A model generated the notes under the pieces. The model was not told the origin of the DNA. It searched no databases and saw nothing but the letters and a program-made list of their open reading frames with translations. 64,000 bases of DNA from Fimbriiglobus ruber (GTDB lineage Bacteria; Planctomycetota; Planctomycetia; Gemmatales; Gemmataceae): NCBI RefSeq assembly GCF_002197845.1, contig NZ_NIDE01000015.1, positions 20,752 to 84,751 on the forward strand, written 5' to 3'. Numbering within the stretch: position 1 is the stretch's first letter; each line of letters opens with the position of its first letter. Both the position numbers and the translations under genes were made by a program. Shown one piece after another: positions 31,873-39,551 of the stretch.

Positions 31873-32295
31873 CTACGCGTCCATCCAGTTGACGAAACGG
31901 AGACCTGGGACTTGTTCGAAGTCCTGGCGATTGGCGGTCAAAAGTAGGGCATCATGGGCCAGGGCAAGGGCGGCGATCTTGCGGTCCATGGCTCCGATGT
32001 GGATGCCGGAAAAGCCGGCGAAGTGGTCGGCTGCAACGTCGTTAAATGGGGCGATGTGAAATGGGCGGAAGAAGTCGAAGAGTTCAGCCAATTCCCGGTA
32101 CGGTCGAACCTGGCGCCTCGGTATCCGTTCCTTGGCGATAGCCGCCAGCCACCCGCGCATTTGTTCCTCGACGTTCACGATGGTCGTTCCGATCACCTCG
32201 TCCGTGGCTATCGCGAGCCGAGCGACCAAACGGAGTCGGCGGTCGCTCCCCGGGATCTGGAGGACCGACAAATGGTTTGTGTCGAGCAGGATCAT
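31873..32295 (-). CDS. PIN-domain toxin (VapC-like)
   Basis: 140 residues from the ATG at 32295, which overlaps the upstream gene's stop in an ATGA; the longer frame upstream is not used. The start MILLDTNHLSVLQ carries the first PIN acidic residue (LDTN). TTIVNVEEQMRGWL gives the second acidic position, and DRKIAALALAHDALLLTANR the third and fourth. These residues bind metal for RNA cleavage. Partner: the 71-residue antitoxin gene just upstream. It is expected to be inhibited by that protein and to cleave tRNA or rRNA when free. Confidence 0.85.
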   Translation of the reverse strand: MILLDTNHLSVLQIPGSDRRLRLVARLAIATDEVIGTTIVNVEEQMRGWLAAIAKERIPRRQVRPYRELAELFDFFRPFHIAPFNDVAADHFAGFSGIHIGAMDRKIAALALAHDALLLTANRQDFEQVPGLRFVNWMDA

Positions 32296-32507
32296 TCGTC
32301 CCGCCCTTCGCGGGCGGCTTTCCGCTGAGCCTCGCGGATCGCCTGGCCTTCGGCAATGACCTGTGCCATGAATTCGCTGTCGTCGAACATCCCCACTACG
32401 CTCCGCCAATCGCGAGTGGGCGGTACCACGCCATTCGTGGTCGTGCTAAGTTTTCGTTCGAGTTCAGCCACGCGGGCGGCTAGTGCTTCCAGGGTCAATT
32501 CCGGCAT
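32292..32507 (-). CDS. VapB-like antitoxin
   Basis: 71 residues: MPELTLEALAARVAELERKL forms a short coiled coil, then a linker, then a basic/acidic helical tail (EGQAIREAQRKAAREGRDE) likely to wrap around the toxin. No classical DNA-binding fold is obvious. The stop overlaps the PIN toxin start by 4 bp, so translation is coupled and the pair is an operon. Assigned by position and by size. Confidence 0.7.
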   Translation of the reverse strand: MPELTLEALAARVAELERKLSTTTNGVVPPTRDWRSVVGMFDDSEFMAQVIAEGQAIREAQRKAAREGRDE

Positions 32508-33053
32508 GATTCGCCTCCCGAAAAGTTCCGTACAGACATTCTACCTCGGGCCCAGGTTCGGGCGGACAGGCCGGGACTGAATTCTGGTTCACGCATTCGC
32601 CGGACGATCACTTCAGTCGAGGCAAGGTATCTCAATGGCGGTCGGTACTCATCGGTGAACATGAGACGAAGTTGAGGATCCTCGGGCGGTGCGTTCCCGG
32701 CACCGGTTTTTACCAAACGAAGCCATTTCGGCCTGCCCGTGACACAGGGAACCAACCGGGCCACGTGCCCGGAACTCGCGGGGTTTTTGCGCTTTTTGCG
32801 CCGTTTAGCGCGTTTCCCGACGATGGACGGACCAGGACATCACTGCACGAAAATAGGGTCGGACCAATGGATCGCGCTGCGTCGTCGGGCATCGACTTGC
32901 ACGCATGGGTCGGTCCGGTTTCTGCGCGGTTCTGCGCGTTGGATCGACCGAGCGAGATGTTTCCGTGACGTAAAGCCGACCGTTTTCGACAGGCCTTCCG
33001 CTCCAGAATCGAGATGTGATCCGTCCGCCATCCTTCCCGCGTTCGAGCGTAAA
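32508..33053. other. Intergenic region without a supported gene
   Basis: 546 bp between the antitoxin gene and the FGE-fold gene. Several short frames are open, but none has a ribosome binding site or recognisable text. It holds the repeat at 32781-32818. The region may carry the antitoxin promoter on its left edge. Confidence 0.5.
32781..32818. repeat. GCGCAAAAAGCGCAAAA repeat, copy 2 (inverted)
   Basis: GGGTTTTTGCGCTTTTTGCG and the following CCGTTTAGCGCGTTTCCC is the reverse complement, with small changes, of 16829-16860. Confidence 0.6.
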
Positions 33054-33965
33054 TTAGTCCAGGCGGAAGCAGACGCGGAACCCGAAGCTGAAGACGCGAC
33101 TGTCCGGCGAGCTCCTGAAACGGCAAGCGGCGAGGCAGTAGTCGGGATCGCTGTCCCAGCCACCCCCACGCAGCAGGACTGTATGAACGTTTGATCGTTT
33201 TTCTGGATCGATTTGATTTTCTATTGTTAATAATCCATACCAGTCCGAACACCACTCCCATACGTTTCCGTGGATGTCGTACAGACCCCAGGGGTTCGGC
33301 GCGAGTTTTCCGATGGGTTTGGTTTCCTTCCCGCTGTTTCCGTCGAACCAGCCTGCTTTTTTCAGAGCGTCCGCGCCGTTGCCGCTCCAGTATTCGCTGG
33401 TCGTACCGGCCCGGCAAGCATATTCCCATTCGGCTTCGGTCGGCAGCCGGATCGGCTTGTCGGTGAGTTTGGCCATCTTCTGGCAAAACTCCTGGCAGTC
33501 GAGCCTGGACACCATCTCGACGGGTCGATCATCCCCACGGAATTTGCTGGGGTTGTAACCCATGACGGCCTGCCATTGGGCTTGCGTGACGGGGAATATC
33601 CCCATCCAGAAGCCCTTGCTGATCGTGACGCGGTGCTGCGGATTGTCCTTCACACCGTTTCCGCCCATCAAGAAGGTACCAGGCGGAATCCACGCAAACT
33701 GCATCTCGATGTCTAATTGAGAAAGTTTGGAGTCGTATTTCGGTGCGTTTGGAAAGGTGGTAGTTGCTTTCGCGACGGGGAGGTCGAGGTTGCTTGGCGT
33801 ATCACTACTCGCGCGCGGTCGTGGCGCGGCCTGGACTATAGGTTGCGGTCTGTCGGGAATGGGGAACGGCGTCCGGCATTTCGGACATCTGATCCGTTTA
33901 CCTGCCGCCGCGTCTGGCGCGTTCAGACGGGCCGAGCAACTGGGACATTCTACTACGATCGGCAT
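33054..33965 (-). CDS. Zinc-ribbon plus FGE-fold (SUMF1-like) protein, altered active site
   Basis: 303 residues from the ATG at 33965 (GGGGA five bases upstream). An MJ0042-like zinc ribbon comes first (ECPSCSA and RCPKCRTPFPIP, about residues 6-38). A Pro-rich linker follows, then a formylglycine-generating-enzyme fold from about 85: IPPGTFLMGGNGVKDNPQH, LPTEAEWEYACRAGT and NVWEWCSDWYG. In genuine FGE two cysteines lie in the RGGSxxC...YC motif; here the text is RGGGWDSDPDYC, with the first cysteine replaced by Ser272. It is therefore probably not a sulfatase activator. It lies 49 bp downstream of the kinase gene in the same direction, so the pair is likely an operon. Confidence 0.82.
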   Translation of the reverse strand: MPIVVECPSCSARLNAPDAAAGKRIRCPKCRTPFPIPDRPQPIVQAAPRPRASSDTPSNLDLPVAKATTTFPNAPKYDSKLSQLDIEMQFAWIPPGTFLMGGNGVKDNPQHRVTISKGFWMGIFPVTQAQWQAVMGYNPSKFRGDDRPVEMVSRLDCQEFCQKMAKLTDKPIRLPTEAEWEYACRAGTTSEYWSGNGADALKKAGWFDGNSGKETKPIGKLAPNPWGLYDIHGNVWEWCSDWYGLLTIENQIDPEKRSNVHTVLLRGGGWDSDPDYCLAACRFRSSPDSRVFSFGFRVCFRLD

Positions 33966-34014
33966 GACGATCCCCCGAAGTAGCGCAATTTGTTTCACGC
34001 ATTTTGCTGCCGCG

Positions 34015-36393
34015 TTACCGCGCGTGCGGATTCGGTGCGGTTGGAACAGGTTTCCATTTCAGGGTGTTGAGCGTACCCGGCTTCGGGCCGCGGTCCTGGG
34101 CTGGAATTTTCACGATCATAATCTCGCCAGGCTTGCGAGATCCTTGGACTGGGGCTTCGATGTGCGGAAATTTGGGTACATCCGGGTCGAGTTCGATCAG
34201 CTCAATTTCGGGTTCCCGACTCAGAGAACGCTCCGGGTGTGGTTGCTGCTTAACATGGATCGGCTCGGACGACGCCCCCAGGCGTTCGCCGACCAAAACC
34301 GCCAGTTCTTCGATTACCGGCCTAAAGTCAGTAAACCGCGGATTCTTCCCGTCGAGGTGAAACCGGACACAGCGATTCAACAGTTTGCGGACGGCGACAC
34401 GGGGCGTCTCAGGCAGCTCCTCCCAGTCGTCGTCTTGAGCCTGGGTGTGCCCAAACAGGCACTCGATGCACGTCTTCCCGAACGCGAACACGTCCGAGTA
34501 CGGTCCGGCCGAAACGCCGGGTAGATCGCCCATTTGTTCGGGGGAGGCGTAGCGGAGCGTGCCCGCGAAGCTCTTGTCCTGCGAGGCTCGCCGGTCGGAG
34601 GGAATGTTCATACTTGCCCGCGCCGCTGATCCCAGCTTGACGGCGAGCCCGAAGTCGATCACGCGGGCGTCCCAGGTGCCGTCTGGCTGGCGGGCGACCA
34701 GGATGTTCGCCGGCTTCAGGTCGCGGTGGAGGACGTTGGCCGTGTGGGCGGCGTGGACGGCCACGGCGACCATGTACGCCAGCCGGAGCAGGTCGTCGGC
34801 CGGGATCGTTTTGTGCTGCTTCAGGTAGGCTTCGAGTGTCTGGCCCGCGAAATATTCCAGCACGAAGTACGGCCGCCGCCACGTCGTCTCGTCGATCTTG
34901 TGGGCGTAGTCGTAGCCGTGAATTTTGATGATGTGGGCGTGGTCGAGTTTCTTGAGCGTCCGCGCCTCCCGGAACACGACTTCCACCGTCCGGTCTAGCC
35001 CGTCGTGGTGGAGCGTCTTGATGGCGACGGGTGCGGGCCGGTTGGTGTCCGGGTCGAGGTCGAAGCGGTCGAGGCAGTGGAACACCGTGCCGAACCCGCC
35101 CGCCCCGAGGACGGCGACGAGTTCGTAGCGGGTCCAGTCGAACGGCTGGTATTCGGTGCGGTTCAGGGCGACCGCCCGCCGTAGGGCGGCCGTCGCTTTG
35201 TCCCACTCGCCGGTCTCGCACGCGTCCTTGAAGCGGTGGAATTCCGCCGCGGCTTCGGCCGCCTTGTCCGCGGCGGCTTTCGCGGCGACGATCGCGGCAT
35301 CGTCAGACACCCCGGCGTCCGAGAACAGCCCGGCGGCCCGGAGCGCCTGGCCGAGTTTCGTCCAGTCGGCGGCGGACAGCAGGTCCGGCGGGAGCGACCG
35401 GAGGGCGTCCCGGATGGTCCGTAGTCGCTGGAGTTCCTCCTCGCTCGCGATGGAAACGCTGGCCGGCTTCGAGTCGCTGACCTGCACGTCGTTCCGATCG
35501 AGGAACGCCCCAAGGCGGTCCATCGTCTCGCCGTAGCGATCGAGCTTGGCGTGAATCTCGTCGACATTCCGGCCCAGATTGGCGAACCACTTGTCGAGGG
35601 CGTCGAACAGGACGTTGATCTGGTCGAGGATGCCGGCGGTGCGGATGTCGAGCAGGCTGAGGCCTTGCTCCTGGCGCTCGCTGATGAGCTTCAAGAAGTC
35701 GAATGTCAGGCCGCGGGCGAGTTCGCCACTGGTTTCCAGCTCCCGGCGGAAGAAGAACGCGAAGGCCGCCGCCAGTAGCGGCGTACCCCCATTGGGGGCG
35801 GCGGTGAGCAGTTCGGCCAGGTGGGGCGCGGCCGACCGGAGGGCTTCGGCCGTCTCGGCCACGGCCCGGTGGGCGGCGGCCGTCAACCGGGCCGGGTCGC
35901 CATGCCGCTCGATCGACGCTGCCCGGCGGGCGATGTCGACGGCTGGCACCGTTGACGCGGACAGCTGGCCGCTTTTCCGCAGGCGGTTCCATTCCTCGGT
36001 GGCCTTCTCGCGGACGACGATGGCCGTCTCATCCAATCCGGTCGGGGTCTGGTCGAGGAACGCCCGGATTTGGTCGCGAACGCCCTTCATGTCGGCGGAC
36101 CGGAACACGTCCTTGACCCGGCCGAACAGCGTTTCCCCGGCGAGGGCGAGCCCGACCGCTTCCCACGCACGGTCGTTCGCCTTTGCGAGAGCCTTCGGCA
36201 ACGCCTGACTGTGGTCGGTCAACCGCTGCTCGAAGAACTTGGTGAGGAGATTCGAGGCGGCCGGGCCTACTGCGTCACCGATGCCGTCAGGTACGTCGTA
36301 ACCCGTTCCCCGGAGACGGTCTCCGACGAAGTCCGCGGTCAGGGGAACGAGGTGCCGGACGCCGAGGGCGAGCAGACCGATGGTGATCGACAT
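34015..36393 (-). CDS. Ser/Thr protein kinase with long helical N-terminal region
   Basis: 792 residues. The first 420 residues are helical and low in recognisable motifs; a hydrophobic start (MSITIGLLALGV) and an AAAFAFFF stretch near 208-215 may contact membrane. The kinase domain spans about 423-700: glycine loop LGAGGFGTVF, Lys459 in VAIKT, HRDLKPAN (556-563), DFG (580-582) and the APE-like SPEQ. All key residues are present, so it should be active. The text LDQINVLFDALDKWFANLGR (about 256-275) is a predicted amphipathic or coiled segment. A C-terminal tail of about 90 residues follows. It heads an operon with the FGE-fold gene and is divergent from a true FGE gene. Confidence 0.85.
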   Translation of the reverse strand: MSITIGLLALGVRHLVPLTADFVGDRLRGTGYDVPDGIGDAVGPAASNLLTKFFEQRLTDHSQALPKALAKANDRAWEAVGLALAGETLFGRVKDVFRSADMKGVRDQIRAFLDQTPTGLDETAIVVREKATEEWNRLRKSGQLSASTVPAVDIARRAASIERHGDPARLTAAAHRAVAETAEALRSAAPHLAELLTAAPNGGTPLLAAAFAFFFRRELETSGELARGLTFDFLKLISERQEQGLSLLDIRTAGILDQINVLFDALDKWFANLGRNVDEIHAKLDRYGETMDRLGAFLDRNDVQVSDSKPASVSIASEEELQRLRTIRDALRSLPPDLLSAADWTKLGQALRAAGLFSDAGVSDDAAIVAAKAAADKAAEAAAEFHRFKDACETGEWDKATAALRRAVALNRTEYQPFDWTRYELVAVLGAGGFGTVFHCLDRFDLDPDTNRPAPVAIKTLHHDGLDRTVEVVFREARTLKKLDHAHIIKIHGYDYAHKIDETTWRRPYFVLEYFAGQTLEAYLKQHKTIPADDLLRLAYMVAVAVHAAHTANVLHRDLKPANILVARQPDGTWDARVIDFGLAVKLGSAARASMNIPSDRRASQDKSFAGTLRYASPEQMGDLPGVSAGPYSDVFAFGKTCIECLFGHTQAQDDDWEELPETPRVAVRKLLNRCVRFHLDGKNPRFTDFRPVIEELAVLVGERLGASSEPIHVKQQPHPERSLSREPEIELIELDPDVPKFPHIEAPVQGSRKPGEIMIVKIPAQDRGPKPGTLNTLKWKPVPTAPNPHAR

Positions 36394-36653
36394 GGGCGTG
36401 ACACTCTGCGGGAAGCGGCGGGGGAACGCGGGCTGCGTATTGTGATTCGCGGGCGGCGAGCCAATCTTGAGGGACGCGAATCGAATTCACAGGCACGCGG
36501 CGCGGGGTCGTGTGGGCGACCCATATAGTTTATGTTGTGGGTGGTTGGTTCGGGGTAGTGGGGGCCGGCCCAGGGCTTACGGCCTGGGCTATTCTCTGCC
36601 GCCCCTTCGGGGCTCCGAACCGCCCCCGAATTTCTCTCTCCGCACTAGCGCAC

Positions 36654-37727
36654 ATGCCTAAACGAACTCCTCCCGCCCCATCCCCGAAAGCCCGGCTCGG
36701 CGTGTACATCGCGGGCGGAGCGTTCGTCGTGCTTTTGTGCGCGTTCGTCGCCCTCTCCTGGTGGCAGAGGCCGCTCGTTGATGAGGCGCTGGCCGAAGCT
36801 GACGACGTGCCGCCCGAGCAAGTGTGGATACCCGGCGGATCGTTCGTCATGGGGAACGACGCCCCCGCCCACGACGCGGCGGACGAACGACCGGCGCACG
36901 AAGTGATTGTCAACGGCTTCTTCCTGGACAAGACCGAGGTGACGAACGGTCAGTACGCCGCATTCGTGAAGGCGACCGGGTATGTGACCGTGGCCGAGCG
37001 GACGCCGCGCCGGGAGCAGTACCCGAACGCCGACCCCGACTTGCTCGTACCCGGCTCGGCCGTCTTCGTGCCGGTTCAAGCGTCGACCGACCCGCGGGAG
37101 TGGGGCACCCCGCATCCGCCGTGGTGGCAGTACGTCCCCGGCGCGAACTGGCGGCACCCTGACGGGCCCAAGAGTTCGATCACAGGGCGGAAGAACTATC
37201 CCGTCGTGCAGATCGCGTGGACCGACGCGGTCGCGTACTGCGAGTGGGCCGGCAAGCGATTGCCGACCGAGGCCGAGTGGGAGTTTGCCGCGCGGGGCGG
37301 GCTGAAGCAGCAGCAGTATTGCTGGGGGGGTGACGTTCAAGGCCAAGGCGGTGTCTGGCGGGCGAACACCTTCCAGGGCGAGTTCCCCCACGGCGATACC
37401 GCGGCCGACGGGTACGCGGGACTGGCTCCAGTCGCCCAGTACCCGCCGAACGGATACGGCCTGCACGACATGAGTGGGAACGTCTGGGAATGGTGTGCGG
37501 ACTGGTACGACAGCAAGTATTACACTTCGGCCCCGAAAGAGAACCCGAAGGGGCCGGCGGAGGGGGAACAAGACGGCACGCAGCCCCAGCGGGTGCGGCG
37601 GGGCGGCTCCTTTCTCTGCACGGATTCTTATTGCCGGCGGTACGTCCCCTCCGCGCGGGACAAAAATCCCGAAGACAGCGGCGCGAGCCACACCGGCTTC
37701 CGCTGCGTGAAAGACAAGTCGCAATAG
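36654..37727 (+). CDS. Formylglycine-generating enzyme, membrane-anchored
   Basis: 357 residues from the ATG at 36654. A signal anchor (YIAGGAFVVLLCAFVALSWW, about residues 22-41) places the domain outside the cytoplasm. The FGE fold has IPGGSFVMGNDAPAHDA, the LPTEAEWEFAARGG signature and DMSGNVWEWCADWY. The catalytic motif RGGSFLCTDSYC keeps both active-site cysteines (Cys322 and Cys327), and NPEDSGASHTGFRC follows, as in enzymes that oxidise a sulfatase cysteine to formylglycine with copper and oxygen. Planctomycetes encode many sulfatases, so this is a plausible maturation enzyme. No sulfatase is adjacent. The gene starts 260 bp from the divergent kinase gene. Confidence 0.88.
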   Translation: MPKRTPPAPSPKARLGVYIAGGAFVVLLCAFVALSWWQRPLVDEALAEADDVPPEQVWIPGGSFVMGNDAPAHDAADERPAHEVIVNGFFLDKTEVTNGQYAAFVKATGYVTVAERTPRREQYPNADPDLLVPGSAVFVPVQASTDPREWGTPHPPWWQYVPGANWRHPDGPKSSITGRKNYPVVQIAWTDAVAYCEWAGKRLPTEAEWEFAARGGLKQQQYCWGGDVQGQGGVWRANTFQGEFPHGDTAADGYAGLAPVAQYPPNGYGLHDMSGNVWEWCADWYDSKYYTSAPKENPKGPAEGEQDGTQPQRVRRGGSFLCTDSYCRRYVPSARDKNPEDSGASHTGFRCVKDKSQ

Positions 37728-37760
37728 CCGCTCATTCTTCCCGGCCGTCTGGTCGCGATC

Positions 37761-37787
37761 GTGTTACAATACTGTATCGTGTAACAC
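37761..37787 (+). promoter_or_regulatory. Probable NikR operator over a -10 element
   Basis: GTGTTAC-N13-GTAACAC is a perfect inverted repeat ending 11 bp before the ATG of the ECF transporter gene. The spacing and half-sites match, from memory, a NikR consensus described in comparative genomics of nickel uptake. TACAAT (37765-37770) inside it looks like a -10 box, so a bound repressor would block transcription. The -35 region is weak. Confidence 0.6.
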
Positions 37788-37798
37788 GGGAAGCACCG

Positions 37799-38560
37799 AT
37801 GACCCTCGCCGTTCGCGATTCATCCATCCCCGATTCGCCGCTCGCCCGATGGGACGCGCGGTGGAAGCTCGCCGCGTTCATCGTCGCGGTGATCGGGACC
37901 ATTTCGCTGCGAACCCCGGTTGCCGGGGCAGTCGCACTTGCCACGGGTGTGCTACTGGCGTTTGTGAGCCGCATACCAGTGGGCGTCCTGGCCGGTCGGA
38001 TCGGCGGACTCGCGCTGGCGGTTTTGCCGTTCATCGCCCTCGTGCCACTCACCCAAGCCGGCGGCGGGTCGGGGTGGGACGTGGGGCCGGTCCGCGTGTC
38101 GGAACATGGGCTGATCGCGGCCGTGGTGATCGCCCTTCGCATCGTCGCCGTCGGGACGTTCGCACTGGTGCTGATCCGCACCGGGCCGCTTGCCCGCACG
38201 TTCGCGGCGGCTCACGACCTCCTGGTGCCCGGGGTCATCGTCCAGGTCGCCCAGCTCGCGCATCGGTACACGTTTCTGCTCGCGGCTGAGGCCCGGCGGG
38301 TGCGGGTCGCCTTAAAAACCCGCGGGTTTCGGGCCGGGACGAACCGACATACTTACCGCACCCTCGGGCACGGGGTCGGCTCGCTCCTGGTACGCAGCGG
38401 CGACCGGGCCGATCGCGTGGCCGACGCCATGCGCTGCCGGGGGTTCGACGGGACGTATCGGTCCGCGACCGAACCGCGCACCACGCGGGCGGACGTGGTC
38501 GCGTTCCTCGCGGCAGCGGTCGCGATGGCAGCCCTGGTGCTGGTAGACCGGCAATGGTGA
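37799..38560 (+). CDS. cbiQ: ECF transporter T component (CbiQ/NikQ type)
   Basis: 253 residues from the ATG at 37799; the longer open frame upstream overlaps the FGE gene. About five hydrophobic segments are seen (for example 25-40, 44-62 and 66-85). Two A-x-x-x-R-G motifs of the coupling helices are visible, ALKTRG and AMRCRG, which dock into the ATPase subunits. With the ATPase gene downstream it would energise uptake of a metal or vitamin. The operator in front suggests nickel. The substrate-binding S component (CbiM/NikM type) is not in the window. An intergenic repeat separates it from the ATPase gene. Confidence 0.82.
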   Translation: MTLAVRDSSIPDSPLARWDARWKLAAFIVAVIGTISLRTPVAGAVALATGVLLAFVSRIPVGVLAGRIGGLALAVLPFIALVPLTQAGGGSGWDVGPVRVSEHGLIAAVVIALRIVAVGTFALVLIRTGPLARTFAAAHDLLVPGVIVQVAQLAHRYTFLLAAEARRVRVALKTRGFRAGTNRHTYRTLGHGVGSLLVRSGDRADRVADAMRCRGFDGTYRSATEPRTTRADVVAFLAAAVAMAALVLVDRQW

Positions 38561-38568
38561 CGGAAGAA

Positions 38569-38660
38569 TTCACCACGGATGAACACGGGTAAGCACGGAT
38601 CAGAAATACGAAATTCATTTCCTTTCTGATCCGTGCTTATCCGTGTTCATCCGTGGTGAA
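38569..38660. repeat. Intergenic inverted repeat (TTCGCCGCAGAT family), copy 4
   Basis: Arms 38569-38603 and 38626-38660 (TTCACCACGGATGAACACGG...) are inverted copies of about 35 nt with one or two mismatches and a 22-nt loop. It lies between the transporter T and A genes. Confidence 0.82.
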
Positions 38661-38678
38661 TGATTTGGGAACCGCGTA

Positions 38679-39422
38679 ATGGGACACGATTTGTCGCTCG
38701 CGCTCCGAGTTTCCGACCTGTGCCACACGTACCCGGACGGCCGCACGGCCCTCGCCGGGGTGGGATTCGAGGTCCGCGCGGGGGAGCGGATCGCACTGGT
38801 AGGGCCGAACGGCGCGGGGAAGACGACCCTGTTCCTACGTCTGTGCGGCGTACTCCCCGGGAAGCGCGGGCAGGCGGTCGTCGCCGGGTTCGACCCGGCC
38901 GATCCGACGCACCGGAAGAAACTGCCCGGCGTCGTCGGTGTCGTGTTTCAGAACCCGGACGACCAGCTCTTTTCCGCAACCGTTCTCGAAGACGTGGCGT
39001 TCGGCCCGCTGAACCTGGGCGTGGCTGCCGCGGAGGCTCGCGAGCAGGCGTCGGCAGCGCTCGCTCGGGTCGGGTTGCCGGCCGCCGGCGACCGGGCGCC
39101 GTACCGGCTCTCCGGCGGTGAGAAGCGCCGGGCCGCGCTCGCCGGGGTGCTGGCGATGGAGCCCCAGGTCATGTTGTTGGACGAGCCGTCGATGTTTCTC
39201 GACCCGCGCGGCCGGCGCGAGTTGATCGGGCTGTTGACCGCGCTGCCCGGCACCATGATCATCGCCACGCACGATCTGGATCTGGTTCTCGAAACCTGCC
39301 CGCGGGTGATTGTCCTCGACGGCGGTCGGGTCGCGGCTGACGGGCCGACGGCGGATTTGCTATTCGACCCCGAGTTGATGGCCCGACATGGTTTGGAAAT
39401 CTGCAAGGGAGTTAAGAAATAA
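38679..39422 (+). CDS. cbiO: ECF/cobalt-nickel ABC transporter ATP-binding protein
   Basis: 247 residues. Walker A is GPNGAGKTT (residues 42-50), the Q-loop VVFQNPDDQLFSATV is the form typical of ECF ATPases, the signature is LSGGEKRRAALAG, Walker B VMLLDEPS, and the switch His lies in ATHDLD. The QLFSATVLEDVAFGPLNLG text is characteristic of CbiO/NikO/EcfA. It couples ATP hydrolysis to transport through the upstream T protein at the inner membrane. It is co-directional with that gene, and probable regulation is by the operator at 37761. Confidence 0.9.
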   Translation: MGHDLSLALRVSDLCHTYPDGRTALAGVGFEVRAGERIALVGPNGAGKTTLFLRLCGVLPGKRGQAVVAGFDPADPTHRKKLPGVVGVVFQNPDDQLFSATVLEDVAFGPLNLGVAAAEAREQASAALARVGLPAAGDRAPYRLSGGEKRRAALAGVLAMEPQVMLLDEPSMFLDPRGRRELIGLLTALPGTMIIATHDLDLVLETCPRVIVLDGGRVAADGPTADLLFDPELMARHGLEICKGVKK

Positions 39423-39489
39423 AAGAGGCAGACAAGAACGATCGAGTGCCCGATCGCAGACGGGCAAGACATCGCGTTCGTTTTGCTCA

Positions 39490-39551
39490 TTGCGTTCGCG
39501 ACGGTTGCGGTGATATTTTGAGTGGGTAGGAAGAGCAAAAAGGAACGATAT
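39490..39551 (+). promoter_or_regulatory. Stranded promoter and ribosome binding site of the antitoxin gene
   Basis: TTGCGT (39490-39495), 18-bp spacer, TATTTT (39514-39519), then AAAAAGGAACGATAT. In the pre-insertion arrangement this would place AAAGGA five bases before the antitoxin ATG. The IS element now separates it from the gene at 41308. Confidence 0.4.

Noticed and set aside
32495..32764. 89-codon leftward ORF overlapping the antitoxin start
   Set aside because: Not protein-like and overlaps the better supported antitoxin gene.
37490..37798. Upstream extension of the ECF T gene
   Set aside because: It overlaps the end of the FGE gene in another frame and includes the operator; the ATG at 37799 fits the family start.
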